Of a DNA stretch of 24,528 nucleotides, positions 7,863-15,158 are shown piece by piece (the stretch's first letter is position 1; every line of letters begins with the position of its first letter). The position numbers and the translations under genes are program-made. The notes below the pieces were generated by a model. That model was not told the DNA's origin. It did not search any database and saw only the letters and a program-made list of their open reading frames with translations. Source of the stretch: Nitrospinaceae bacterium (GTDB lineage: Bacteria; Nitrospinota; Nitrospinia; Nitrospinales; VA-1); the NCBI GenBank assembly GCA_029261675.1, contig JAJDBA010000021.1, positions 1-24,528 of the forward strand. Direction: 5' to 3'.

Positions 7863-9230
7863 CTAATTCAACTTATTTTCAAGTATGTCTCTATAATTTC
7901 TTATCCTTTGGACATATTTAACGGGTTCCCGACCCCTAGCGTAACCATACTTCAATGTCTTGTAATATTTTTTATTGCTAAGGAGAGGAAGTACTTCCCT
8001 CAAATCGCTCCATAAATAGGGGTTTTTCCCCATACGACGTGCAAGCTCCTGGGCATCGTGTAAATGGCCCCTTCCAACATTGTAGGCTGCAAGAGCCAGC
8101 CAGCTACGATCCGGATCTGTAACCTCATCGCTAAAGCTTTTTAACAGGTTCGAAAAATGTTTTGCACCAGCCATGATATTTTCGTAGGGGTTAAGTCGGC
8201 TTTTAACACCCAGTGATTTAGCTGTAGGAAGAGTCAGCATCATGATGCCGCGTACTCCCGTGGGACTTTTTGCTTTGGGTTTCCAGTGTGACTCCTGATA
8301 ACTGTGAGCAGCCAGAAGGAATTTATCAAGGTTATGCTGTTGAGCGGCCTTATCAAACTGGTATTGATATTTGGGATATTTTTTCTCTATGGCTTTATGA
8401 AACGCGACTGTGTCAACAAAATCAAATTTTCTAATAAAGCCGTAGTATTTTTCTCGGACTTGATTCATGTCTCCGCTAGAGTTGAATTCTTTGAACCACA
8501 CTTCCAAAGATTTTTGCAAGTCATCACTGTTGGGTTTGAGAACCCAAGCTAATGGTTCGGTCTGGGTGAGTCTAAAGGCTACGATGAGTTCAGGAAAATA
8601 CCTCCGATTTATAGCTGTAATGTTGGAATCCACCGCCGTACAGTCGAATTCTGCGCGCCATATTTTTTCAAGCAATTGCTCAGAATTCAGTTCTTCTGAT
8701 GATTCCCAAACTAAATCTGGTAGTTTCTTTTTTAAACGGCTAAGGGCTTCTTCATAGCTGGTATTTTTGGGAACCACGAGTTTTAGACCCAGTAGATTGT
8801 TTTCTTCCCGGACATGATTCAGGTCATTTTGGCAAACGATTTGTTGTTGGATTTCCTGATAAATCGGGCCAAACAGAAAACGGGTATTGCGGATTTCTGT
8901 TTTTGGCATTCCCGCTGCGGCCAGATCCCCTGTACCCTTTTCCAAAGCCTCTACAATTTCATGTACCGTGTTGTAAACCCTGTATTCCGCTGTGACTCCT
9001 AAATGCTTGGCAAATGCCTCGACCATTTCATATTCTGGGCCTGTGGCTTGCTCGTTTGAATCAAAATAATAGGTGGTGGGTGCATTGCGAGTGAGAATAA
9101 TAAGCTTCCCACTTTTTTTGATTTCCTTAAGGGATCTTCCATTCTCCAGCGAACAACTAAAAAGAATTACTAAAAATCCTGAAATTAAAACTGAAAGGGT
9201 TTTAGTATTGAGTCGGATTAGTTTAAGCAT
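7863..9230 (-). CDS. mltF: Membrane-bound lytic transglycosylase F-like lipoprotein
   Basis: The 455-aa protein has a lipoprotein signal (hydrophobic residues 10-25, LFSC lipobox, Cys26). A periplasmic solute-binding-type domain follows (about 35-265, with GPEYEMVEAFAKHLG at 64-78). The C-terminal part is an SLT lysozyme-like domain (about 285-450) with catalytic Glu313 in SYQESHW, a GVRGIMMLT motif (325-333) and AAYNVG (381-386). This order is typical of MltF, which cleaves the MurNAc-GlcNAc bond to give 1,6-anhydro-muropeptides at the outer membrane. It lies between mgtE (74-base gap) and the ATP-grasp gene (160-base gap) on the same strand. Its released muropeptides contain gamma-glutamyl bonds, so a link to the downstream GGT and ligase is possible but speculative. 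Confidence 0.9.
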   Translation of the reverse strand: MLKLIRLNTKTLSVLISGFLVILFSCSLENGRSLKEIKKSGKLIILTRNAPTTYYFDSNEQATGPEYEMVEAFAKHLGVTAEYRVYNTVHEIVEALEKGTGDLAAAGMPKTEIRNTRFLFGPIYQEIQQQIVCQNDLNHVREENNLLGLKLVVPKNTSYEEALSRLKKKLPDLVWESSEELNSEQLLEKIWRAEFDCTAVDSNITAINRRYFPELIVAFRLTQTEPLAWVLKPNSDDLQKSLEVWFKEFNSSGDMNQVREKYYGFIRKFDFVDTVAFHKAIEKKYPKYQYQFDKAAQQHNLDKFLLAAHSYQESHWKPKAKSPTGVRGIMMLTLPTAKSLGVKSRLNPYENIMAGAKHFSNLLKSFSDEVTDPDRSWLALAAYNVGRGHLHDAQELARRMGKNPYLWSDLREVLPLLSNKKYYKTLKYGYARGREPVKYVQRIRNYRDILENKLN

Positions 9231-9304
9231 TCAGAGATTCGCCTACCATAGAGTTGATATGTTGGGGTAAACCAGCAGCAATTTGATGAAGTAAAGCATA
9301 CCAT

Positions 9305-10681
9305 TTAAATAAGGAAAACGGCCGCCAATCCTAAGAAGACAAAAAATCCTATTACATCTGTAATAGTGGTAAGAATAACCGTAGAAGAAATGGCAGGGTC
9401 ACTGCCGATTCGATTTAGAAAAATAGGAATTCCCGCGCCAAAAAATCCAGCAACAATAAGATTGATTACCATTGCAACGGCAATGATTATTCCCAATGCG
9501 TAATTTTCAAACCAAAGGGTAGTGGTTAATCCAATGATTATCGCAAAAAGGGAACCATTAATTGTGCCTATAATGATTTCCTTCCAAATGATTCGAAAAG
9601 AATTTATTTTAGATATCTCTTTCATGGCCAACCCTCGGACGGCCACGGTTAATGCTTGGGTTCCTGCATTCCCGCCCATGGACGCTACAATCGGCATCAA
9701 TATGGCTAAAGCTACTAACTGCTGAATTGTGGCGTCAAACAGGGAAATAACTACAGAGGCAAAAATAGCGGTGAGAAGGTTAATGAACAGCCAACGAAAA
9801 CGAGACCCTGTCGTAGTTATTACATCCTGAAAAATACTTGCTTCTTTAACACCCGCTAATCGAAGAATATCCTCTTCAGCTTCCTCATCGATGACATCTA
9901 ATACATCATCAATCGTAATCACTCCAATCATTCGTCCCTCTGAGTCAACCACAGCAGCGGACAAAAGGTTGTCGCGTCTAAAACTCTGTGCCACCTCTTC
10001 CTGATCCATTGTTGCGGGGATGGAATATATTTCTTCAAGAGCAAGGGACTCTAACCTTGTCTGATTATTTGATCTAATCAAACGGGGCAAAGAGACCTTC
10101 CCGGAAACTTTGGAATCCACTGAAAGAATAAAAATATCAGAGAAGACCTCTGGAATATCATCATCAGAAGATGCTTGCAGGGATTCTATTGTTTCTCCTA
10201 CTGTCCAGGTTTGTGGAATTGAAATAAATTTTCTTTGAAGTAATCGACCCGCACTATTTTCTGGAAAATTTAAGCCTTCTTCGACTGATATTCGGGTTTT
10301 AAAAGGTAATCTGCGAATAACTTCCTTTTGAAAATCATCATCAAGATTTTCTATAACTTCAAGTGCATCATCGCTTTCCAAAGAAGAAATGATCTCAGCA
10401 ACCTGCGGTGCCTCCATATCTTCCAACACATCTTTACAAAGCTCAGGGTCGAGTTCCGCATAGGCATCTGGGGCAATAGCCGAAGCATGTTGATCCAGCA
10501 AAATTTGCCGATGTTCATCGCTAACTTTACCTAAAAGTTCAGCGCAATCTGGGGCATTCAGGTTGGCAACAGCTGTTTCAACAGCTTCTTCTTGACCATC
10601 TTCAATGTTCTCTTCAATACTTTGTATTTCAGAATCACTAAGTGTGAATGAGATTTCATCTTCTTTTGGAACTTCCTGCAT
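9305..10681 (-). CDS. mgtE: Magnesium transporter MgtE
   Basis: This full-length 458-aa MgtE has an N-terminal Mg-sensing superhelix (about 20-145), a tandem CBS pair (about 150-275, with the hallmark GVITIDDVLDVIDEEAEED) and five membrane helices (about 297-458). The pore motifs MGGNAGTQAL (335-344) and TTITDVIGFF (438-447) are intact; Asp442 corresponds to the pore Mg-binding Asp. MgtE is a dimeric Mg2+ channel gated by cytosolic Mg2+. The ATG at 10681 follows GGAG seven bases upstream. It stands between the decayed ATP-grasp fragment and mltF, and appears to have its own -10 element, so it may be expressed separately from the genes upstream. Confidence 0.95.
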   Translation of the reverse strand: MQEVPKEDEISFTLSDSEIQSIEENIEDGQEEAVETAVANLNAPDCAELLGKVSDEHRQILLDQHASAIAPDAYAELDPELCKDVLEDMEAPQVAEIISSLESDDALEVIENLDDDFQKEVIRRLPFKTRISVEEGLNFPENSAGRLLQRKFISIPQTWTVGETIESLQASSDDDIPEVFSDIFILSVDSKVSGKVSLPRLIRSNNQTRLESLALEEIYSIPATMDQEEVAQSFRRDNLLSAAVVDSEGRMIGVITIDDVLDVIDEEAEEDILRLAGVKEASIFQDVITTTGSRFRWLFINLLTAIFASVVISLFDATIQQLVALAILMPIVASMGGNAGTQALTVAVRGLAMKEISKINSFRIIWKEIIIGTINGSLFAIIIGLTTTLWFENYALGIIIAVAMVINLIVAGFFGAGIPIFLNRIGSDPAISSTVILTTITDVIGFFVFLGLAAVFLI

Positions 10682-10937
10682 GGGGATCTCCAGCCAATTA
10701 AATTAGGATGTTGAAGGGATTATAAATGTTTTGTCCTGGTTAATATCAGGAATATTCAGATTCCTCCCTTCTTAAACGAAATAAAAAGTAAGGTGTCCTT
10801 CTCTGTCAGTTAAATAGCGATTTTTGTTGTGCTTTTTGCAATTGATTTTTCATGCTATTTAGACAATGGAGGATTATGATGAGCCCGTTATTTCAAAAGA
10901 AGAAGTAAAGGATGATGAGTCTGTTTTAGATTTGCTC
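10682..10937. other. Intergenic DNA between mgtE and the ATP-grasp fossil
   Basis: This holds the mgtE ribosome binding site and a candidate -10 (10719-10724). On the plus strand a 38-codon ORF (10866-10982) lacks a ribosome binding site and runs antisense into the fossil, so it is not called as a gene. Nothing resembling an M-box Mg2+ riboswitch is visible by eye. Confidence 0.45.
10719..10724 (-). promoter_or_regulatory. Candidate -10 element (TATAAT) upstream of mgtE
   Basis: On the minus strand a perfect TATAAT lies 38 bases upstream of the mgtE ATG. No good -35 hexamer is found 16-18 bases further up, so this is tentative. It would let mgtE be transcribed apart from the rimB-rimK-mscS genes upstream. 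Confidence 0.3.
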
Positions 10938-11148
10938 AGCCAGGGTTTTTTGACATTGAACCACACGGGGCGTGTTTTGTAATCGATCAATAGCATTGAT
11001 ACTACGGGTATTACGGCCGTCTTATTCCAGAGCACTAGCAACTCTTTTAACGGTTTAGGGATTGTATTTTCCCTGATTTTTGCATGCCGAAAACGTTGAG
11101 AACACCTTCTGCAACTTCCTGCTTATTGTAAATAGCCGCAACTTTTAT
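10938..11148 (-). pseudogene. Decayed 5' fragment of an ATP-grasp/M20-like gene
   Basis: Reading left from 11148, the minus strand encodes KVAAIYNKQEVAEGVLNVFG (after an initial Ile), nearly identical to residues 2-21 of the intact ligase at 5510-7702. The ATG has become ATA. After the shared GMQ a one-base insertion shifts the frame. Realigned, it continues as QGKYNP, stop, TVKRVASALE, stop, against QETYNPKTVERVASALEK in the intact gene. DNA similarity fades near 10938, matching roughly codon 74. It begins two bases after the stop of the small mscS, where a co-transcribed gene would start. It is a gene fossil, with a lost start codon, a frameshift and stops. Confidence 0.85.
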
Positions 11149-11150
11149 AT

Positions 11151-11642
11151 TTATTTCTTCAATATACTTACTGTGTTAGCAAAGACCATGGAATTGGGAA
11201 TCAAAACGGTTTTTTCATCTCCATCAAGGGTTGTGTAACGCAAATCGATATGGGTTACTTTACCTTCCTGCCCTGACACAATAATATAGTCCCCGATATC
11301 AAAGGGGTGATAGATTAAAATTAATACCCCCGCTAATAAGTTTGAAATAGTATCCTTAAGCGCAAATCCCAACGCGAATCCGGAAAGCCCCAATCCAGCA
11401 ACAAGTGCAGAGACATTAATTCCCAAAGTTCCTAAAGAAGTAACAACCCCAAAAACCAGAATACTGATCTTTGCTACTTCAGAAACCAGGGAGCGTACAG
11501 GTTCGTTAAAGTTGAATCGACCTCCCGACTTTTTCAACGCAGCCTGTACTACTTTCGAAATCACCCAAAAGCAAAATAAAATCGCTATTGCCATCGCTAA
11601 CTTAGGTAACCAAAGCATCAATTGGCTTTCAATGGATTGCAT
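11151..11642 (-). CDS. Small-conductance mechanosensitive channel (MscS family), compact
   Basis: The 163-aa protein has a short MscS core: a membrane helix at about 8-30, a second at about 52-75, and the conserved pore-lining TM3 region (GLGLSGFALGFALKDTISNLL), followed by the beta domain (IYHPFDIGDYI... to IPNS). It ends soon after the beta domain, so the C-terminal cage domain of the 286-aa E. coli MscS is absent. I chose ATG 11642, which has AAAGG nine bases upstream; an in-frame TTG at 11690, directly after the preceding stop, has no ribosome binding site. MscS channels open under membrane tension and release solutes in hypo-osmotic shock. It follows the AspA/AstE-like gene closely and is followed at once by the ATP-grasp fossil. 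Confidence 0.85.
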   Translation of the reverse strand: MQSIESQLMLWLPKLAMAIAILFCFWVISKVVQAALKKSGGRFNFNEPVRSLVSEVAKISILVFGVVTSLGTLGINVSALVAGLGLSGFALGFALKDTISNLLAGVLILIYHPFDIGDYIIVSGQEGKVTHIDLRYTTLDGDEKTVLIPNSMVFANTVSILKK

Positions 11643-11690
11643 TCTCAAAAACCTTTCTAAATGAAGAAAGAGAGGTAATTTAATCCCCAA

Positions 11691-12707
11691 TTAATCATAA
11701 AAGCACTGAAAAATATCCTGCTCGATTTTCTCAATTGTTTTATGTACTTTTTTAGTATTGTGAAAACCCGCCACGTGATAAAGAGCATCGCCGCTATTAA
11801 CTAAAGGCAATTTTAATTGGCCTATTATAATTCCTTCAAATGGAGCAATAATTTCTCCCTGGGTCTTTCCAAATTGGTCTGTAATTACACCGAGTGACTC
11901 ACCTTCTTTAATGCGTGTGCCCAGGTTCTTTAAAGTACGAACAAGTCCACTGACAGGAGCGCGTAACCACTGACTCCCACCTGAAACAAAGACTTCTTTT
12001 CGTTTGCTGTGTTTCTTTTTTGGAAGCATTCCTATGGATTGCATTACAGACAGGCAACCGTTGAAACCAATTTCAATTACTTTCTCGTTAAACCGCAACG
12101 CTTCTCCACCTTCAAAAAGTAACATGGGTATTTTTTTCCTTCGAGCGGCCTCCCTCAAAGAACCATCGCGGATATTAGAATTCAAAATTACGGGCACCCC
12201 AAAATCAAAAGCCAATCTCTGGGTTTCAGCGTTACTCATACAGGCTCTTATTTGAGGAAGGTTGGTTCTATGAATTGCCCCAGTATGCAAATCGATTCCA
12301 TGAGTCGATTTCTTAACAATTTCATTCATAAAAATATTTGCCAATCTGGAAGCAAGCGAACCATTTTTAGAACCAGGGAATGAGCGGTTTAAATCCCTTC
12401 GGTCCGGTAAATATCGCGATAACATATTAAAACCAAAAACATTAACGACAGGAACGGTTATTAAGGTTCCGTTAATTTTTTTCAGAGACCTGCTTTTCAG
12501 GATTCGACTGATTATTTCTGTGCCATTTATTTCATCTCCATGGACAGCAGCTGAAATAAATAAAACAGGCCCATCTTCATTGCCACGTATAACTTCAACT
12601 GGAATTGACAGATCGGTGCCATCATAAAGGTGAGAGACTGCAAGTTGAATTTTTTTGCGTTCTCCTTTTTTTACTAAAGTACCACCAATTTTAAAATCAG
12701 AAGCCAT
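11691..12707 (-). CDS. Succinylglutamate desuccinylase/aspartoacylase (AstE/AspA) family protein
   Basis: The 338-aa protein belongs to the M14-like zinc amidohydrolases. Zinc ligands are visible as HGDE (His56, Glu59) and the His of DLHTG (His141). DLNRSFPG (105-112) carries the substrate-carboxylate Arg, and LLFEGGEA (196-203) the catalytic Glu199. Residues about 245-312 form a lipoyl-like beta domain (APVSGLVRTL, then APFEGIIIG) typical of this subgroup. Such enzymes remove acyl or aminoacyl groups from amino acids such as glutamate or aspartate. Its ATG overlaps the rimK stop by one base (TAATG), so the two are co-translated. It may reverse or trim the glutamyl ligase product, but the substrate is unknown. 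No arginine-succinyltransferase pathway genes are nearby, so it is not called astE. Confidence 0.88.
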   Translation of the reverse strand: MASDFKIGGTLVKKGERKKIQLAVSHLYDGTDLSIPVEVIRGNEDGPVLFISAAVHGDEINGTEIISRILKSRSLKKINGTLITVPVVNVFGFNMLSRYLPDRRDLNRSFPGSKNGSLASRLANIFMNEIVKKSTHGIDLHTGAIHRTNLPQIRACMSNAETQRLAFDFGVPVILNSNIRDGSLREAARRKKIPMLLFEGGEALRFNEKVIEIGFNGCLSVMQSIGMLPKKKHSKRKEVFVSGGSQWLRAPVSGLVRTLKNLGTRIKEGESLGVITDQFGKTQGEIIAPFEGIIIGQLKLPLVNSGDALYHVAGFHNTKKVHKTIEKIEQDIFQCFYD

Positions 12708-13612
12708 TATCCAATTCCCGCAGTTCTGGTGTTTCCAGGTTTTGCATCTTTCTCCATAAACTGAATGATTTTATCGGCGACATCAATCCCGGTCGCCGCT
12801 TCGATTCCTTCAAGACCTGGCGATGAGTTGACTTCCATTACCACAGGCCCATGATTTGAGCGTAATAAATCGACACCCGCCAGGTTCAAACCCATAGCCT
12901 TAGCAGAACGGACTGCGGTGCTTCTTTCTTCAGGAGTGATTTTAATCACCTTAGCGCTTCCACCTCGATGCAGGTTCGATCGAAACTCACCTTCTTTGCC
13001 TTGCCTCATCATGGTAGCTACTACTTTATCATCAATGACAAAACATCGGATATCGGCTCCGCCTGCTTCCTTGATAAACTCCTGAGCTAAAATATGAGCA
13101 TCCAATTCCATGAAAGCCCCAATGACGCTTTCGGCAGCTTTCCCTGTTTCAGCCAACACCACTCCCTTACCTTGTGTACCTTCCAACAACTTGATAACCA
13201 GAGGCGCACCCCCCACCATTTTAATAATTTCTTCTGTGTCATCGGTCGAATGTGCAAACCCTGTAACCGGCAACCCCACGCCTTTTTTTGCAAGAATCTG
13301 TAAAGAACGTAACTTGTCTCGAGAACGTGAAATGGCTACAGATTCATTTAGTGGATAAACCCCCATCATTTCAAACTGCCTTACAATCGCAGTTCCGTAA
13401 AAAGTATTTGACACACCAATACGTGGAATGACTGCATCAAACTCGTTGAGCGTTCGATCCTTATAGTGAACGGATGGTTTATGCGAGGTAATATTTACAT
13501 AGCATTTTAAATAATTAATCACCTCAGCTTTGTGCCCTCTTTTCTCCGCTGCTTCTAACAATCTTTTTGTAGAATAAAGTTTTGGGCCTAGAGATAAAAT
13601 CCCTATATTCAT
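12707..13612 (-). CDS. rimK: RimK-type alpha-L-glutamate ligase (ATP-grasp)
   Basis: At 301 aa this is the normal RimK length. It has the N-terminal RimK pre-ATP-grasp domain (1-95), ATP-binding lysines at SRDKLRS (Lys100) and LVIKLLEGTQGKGV (Lys141), the FRSNLHRGG substrate loop (210-218), and Mg-ATP ligands Asp248, Glu260 and Asn262 (VMEVNSSPG). RimK adds glutamates to the C-terminus of ribosomal protein S6 in E. coli and can make free poly-alpha-glutamate. Its ATG overlaps the rimB-like stop by four bases (ATGA), and the next gene overlaps by one base, so three proteins are tightly coupled. rpsF is not in the window, so the acceptor could be S6 or another protein or small molecule. Confidence 0.93.
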   Translation of the reverse strand: MNIGILSLGPKLYSTKRLLEAAEKRGHKAEVINYLKCYVNITSHKPSVHYKDRTLNEFDAVIPRIGVSNTFYGTAIVRQFEMMGVYPLNESVAISRSRDKLRSLQILAKKGVGLPVTGFAHSTDDTEEIIKMVGGAPLVIKLLEGTQGKGVVLAETGKAAESVIGAFMELDAHILAQEFIKEAGGADIRCFVIDDKVVATMMRQGKEGEFRSNLHRGGSAKVIKITPEERSTAVRSAKAMGLNLAGVDLLRSNHGPVVMEVNSSPGLEGIEAATGIDVADKIIQFMEKDAKPGNTRTAGIG

Positions 13613-14124
13613 TTGGTGCCTTTCGTTGTTTTCGTTTTAGCTATTTTTGTTTTCTTAGTTTTGACTTTATTTGCTTTCTTTACCTTTGTTTTCTTTTCAA
13701 GTAAGAAGGACTGCCCTGCATCAACCAGATATTGATCTTTCAGAGCACTTCTTCCTAATAGCAAGCGAAACCCCATCAAGTCTCTATTCATGAGAGTCAA
13801 TTCAATAGAATATGAGCGTTTACCAATTTTCAGTTTAGTTTCTATTACGGGACGAACACTTGTTTCGCCATTTGAGCTTTTTATGGACCGTTCACCTAAA
13901 TAATCAGCTGTGACATTTTTAACAGGATGCCGCTGTCTTTGAACCGGATGAATTGTAAAAGTCACCTTATTCGTTCGCTTGTATATTTTGATATTGGAAA
14001 CATGAAGGGCTGAAGTTTTGGCTCCCGTATCAATTTTAGCTTTAATGGTTTTTATTTTTAGTTCGGGAAACGAAACCCACTCTCTCCAACCAATTATATC
14101 GAGGTCCTTTTTTTTATTTTTCAT
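13609..14124 (-). CDS. rimB: RimB-like retropepsin-type protease ('ATP-dependent zinc protease' family)
   Basis: The 171-aa protein matches the PF05618-type family: IIGWREWVSFPEL at the start, the aspartic-protease-like motif KIDTGAKTSALH (Asp32-Thr-Gly), a basic central loop (RQRHPVKNV) and FRLLLGRSAL near the end of the domain (119-128). In Pseudomonas a RimB of this type works with RimK to modulate S6 glutamylation. Here rimB and rimK overlap by ATGA, matching that pairing. An unusual feature is the Lys-rich tail (about 144-171, repeated K-T/K-V/K-A) beyond the conserved domain. The gene follows the CDF gene after 21 bases without a clear ribosome binding site. Confidence 0.88.
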   Translation of the reverse strand: MKNKKKDLDIIGWREWVSFPELKIKTIKAKIDTGAKTSALHVSNIKIYKRTNKVTFTIHPVQRQRHPVKNVTADYLGERSIKSSNGETSVRPVIETKLKIGKRSYSIELTLMNRDLMGFRLLLGRSALKDQYLVDAGQSFLLEKKTKVKKANKVKTKKTKIAKTKTTKGTK

Positions 14125-14145
14125 ATCAGCAAAAGAGGATAGAAC

Positions 14146-15105
14146 TTAATTTTCTAATGGATTGATAAGTGTGTCTGCTTTTGAACTTTTACGATGGCCT
14201 AACCAGCTTTGCGCTTCGATGAATACACGCTTTATTTCTGGAAATTGAGCTTTAATATTTATTTCCATTCTAGAAATGGTTTCCTCAACTTCGATGGAAG
14301 AAATGCCGTCTTCAAAATCCAAGCTGATATTAAGTAATATATCTGTTGGTCCAAGATGCATGGTCAAAACTTCGTTAATATGGAGTACATTAGATTCTTC
14401 TTTTAAAATCTGTTTAATACCATACACGACAAGCTCATTTGCGGCTTCACCACATAACAACCCTTTGCATTCGAAAGCCAGAATTGATGCGGTGAGGGCT
14501 AATATCAAGCCAATTATTACAGAGGCAATGCCATCTAGTATGGGCAAATTGAAAGTATCCCCTAGATAAATTGCCAGTCCTGCCACGATCAACCCTAGTA
14601 GCGCGGCAAAATCTTCAAATAGTACTGTAAAAATGGTTGGATCTTTACTGGCGCGGATTGCTTTTATTAGGCCTTGGGACCCCTTGGTTTTTCCTAACTC
14701 CCTGTAGGCGACCGAAAATGCAATGCCCTCAAAGAAAACTGCAAAACCTATCACAACATAATTCACAAAGGGGTCGGTCACCGGGTGTGGGTTTTGAATT
14801 TTACTGATCCCTTCGTAAATAGAAATTCCAGAACCCAAACCAAATAGTAATATGGCGACCACGAAACTCCAGAAATAAATTTCCATTCCATATCCGAAAG
14901 GATGAGTTTTATCTGCGGGTTGTTCTGAACGCTTAATCCCGTAAAGGAGAAGAATTTGGTTTCCTGTATCCACCACGGAATGGATAGCCTCACTGAACAT
15001 AGCGGAACTACCTGTATAGGCAGATGCGAAAAACTTTGTTAATGCAATGAGGCCATTTCCTGCGAGGGCCGCATAGATGGCTACTTTAGATGCTTTTACC
15101 GACAT
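14146..15105 (-). CDS. Cation diffusion facilitator (CDF) family transporter
   Basis: The 319-aa protein has six predicted membrane helices (about 8-28, 35-55, 78-100, 115-135, 160-182, 190-212) and a C-terminal cytoplasmic domain (225-305). The first metal-site pair is present in SEAIHSVVDTGNQ (His and Asp, TM2). The TM5 site is altered to FEDFAALLG instead of HxxxD, as in the SLC30A9-like branch; metal choice is therefore uncertain and Zn2+ export should not be assumed. The loop HPFGYGMEIYFWS is typical of this branch. It lies between mgtE and rimB in the minus-strand run (53-base gap before, 21 after). An AAGGA ribosome binding site is about 11 bases upstream of the ATG. Confidence 0.92.
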   Translation of the reverse strand: MSVKASKVAIYAALAGNGLIALTKFFASAYTGSSAMFSEAIHSVVDTGNQILLLYGIKRSEQPADKTHPFGYGMEIYFWSFVVAILLFGLGSGISIYEGISKIQNPHPVTDPFVNYVVIGFAVFFEGIAFSVAYRELGKTKGSQGLIKAIRASKDPTIFTVLFEDFAALLGLIVAGLAIYLGDTFNLPILDGIASVIIGLILALTASILAFECKGLLCGEAANELVVYGIKQILKEESNVLHINEVLTMHLGPTDILLNISLDFEDGISSIEVEETISRMEINIKAQFPEIKRVFIEAQSWLGHRKSSKADTLINPLEN

Positions 15106-15158
15106 AAAGTTTTTTAGTCCTTAATTTAATTCGTTTATTTTGTATTATGGATTATTTT

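Noticed and set aside
10682..10937. M-box Mg2+ riboswitch upstream of mgtE
   Set aside because: No run of conserved M-box segments or multi-stem layout is visible by eye. A covariance-model search would be decisive.
10866..10982. Plus-strand 38-codon ORF starting MEDYDEPVISKEEV
   Set aside because: It has no ribosome binding site, its last 15 codons are antisense to the ATP-grasp fossil, and a faint PAS-like look of its end falls in that antisense part, so it is probably chance or a stray fragment.
11643..11690. Longer start (TTG 11690) for the small mscS
   Set aside because: TTG directly follows the previous stop and has no ribosome binding site, whereas ATG 11642 has AAAGG at nine bases.
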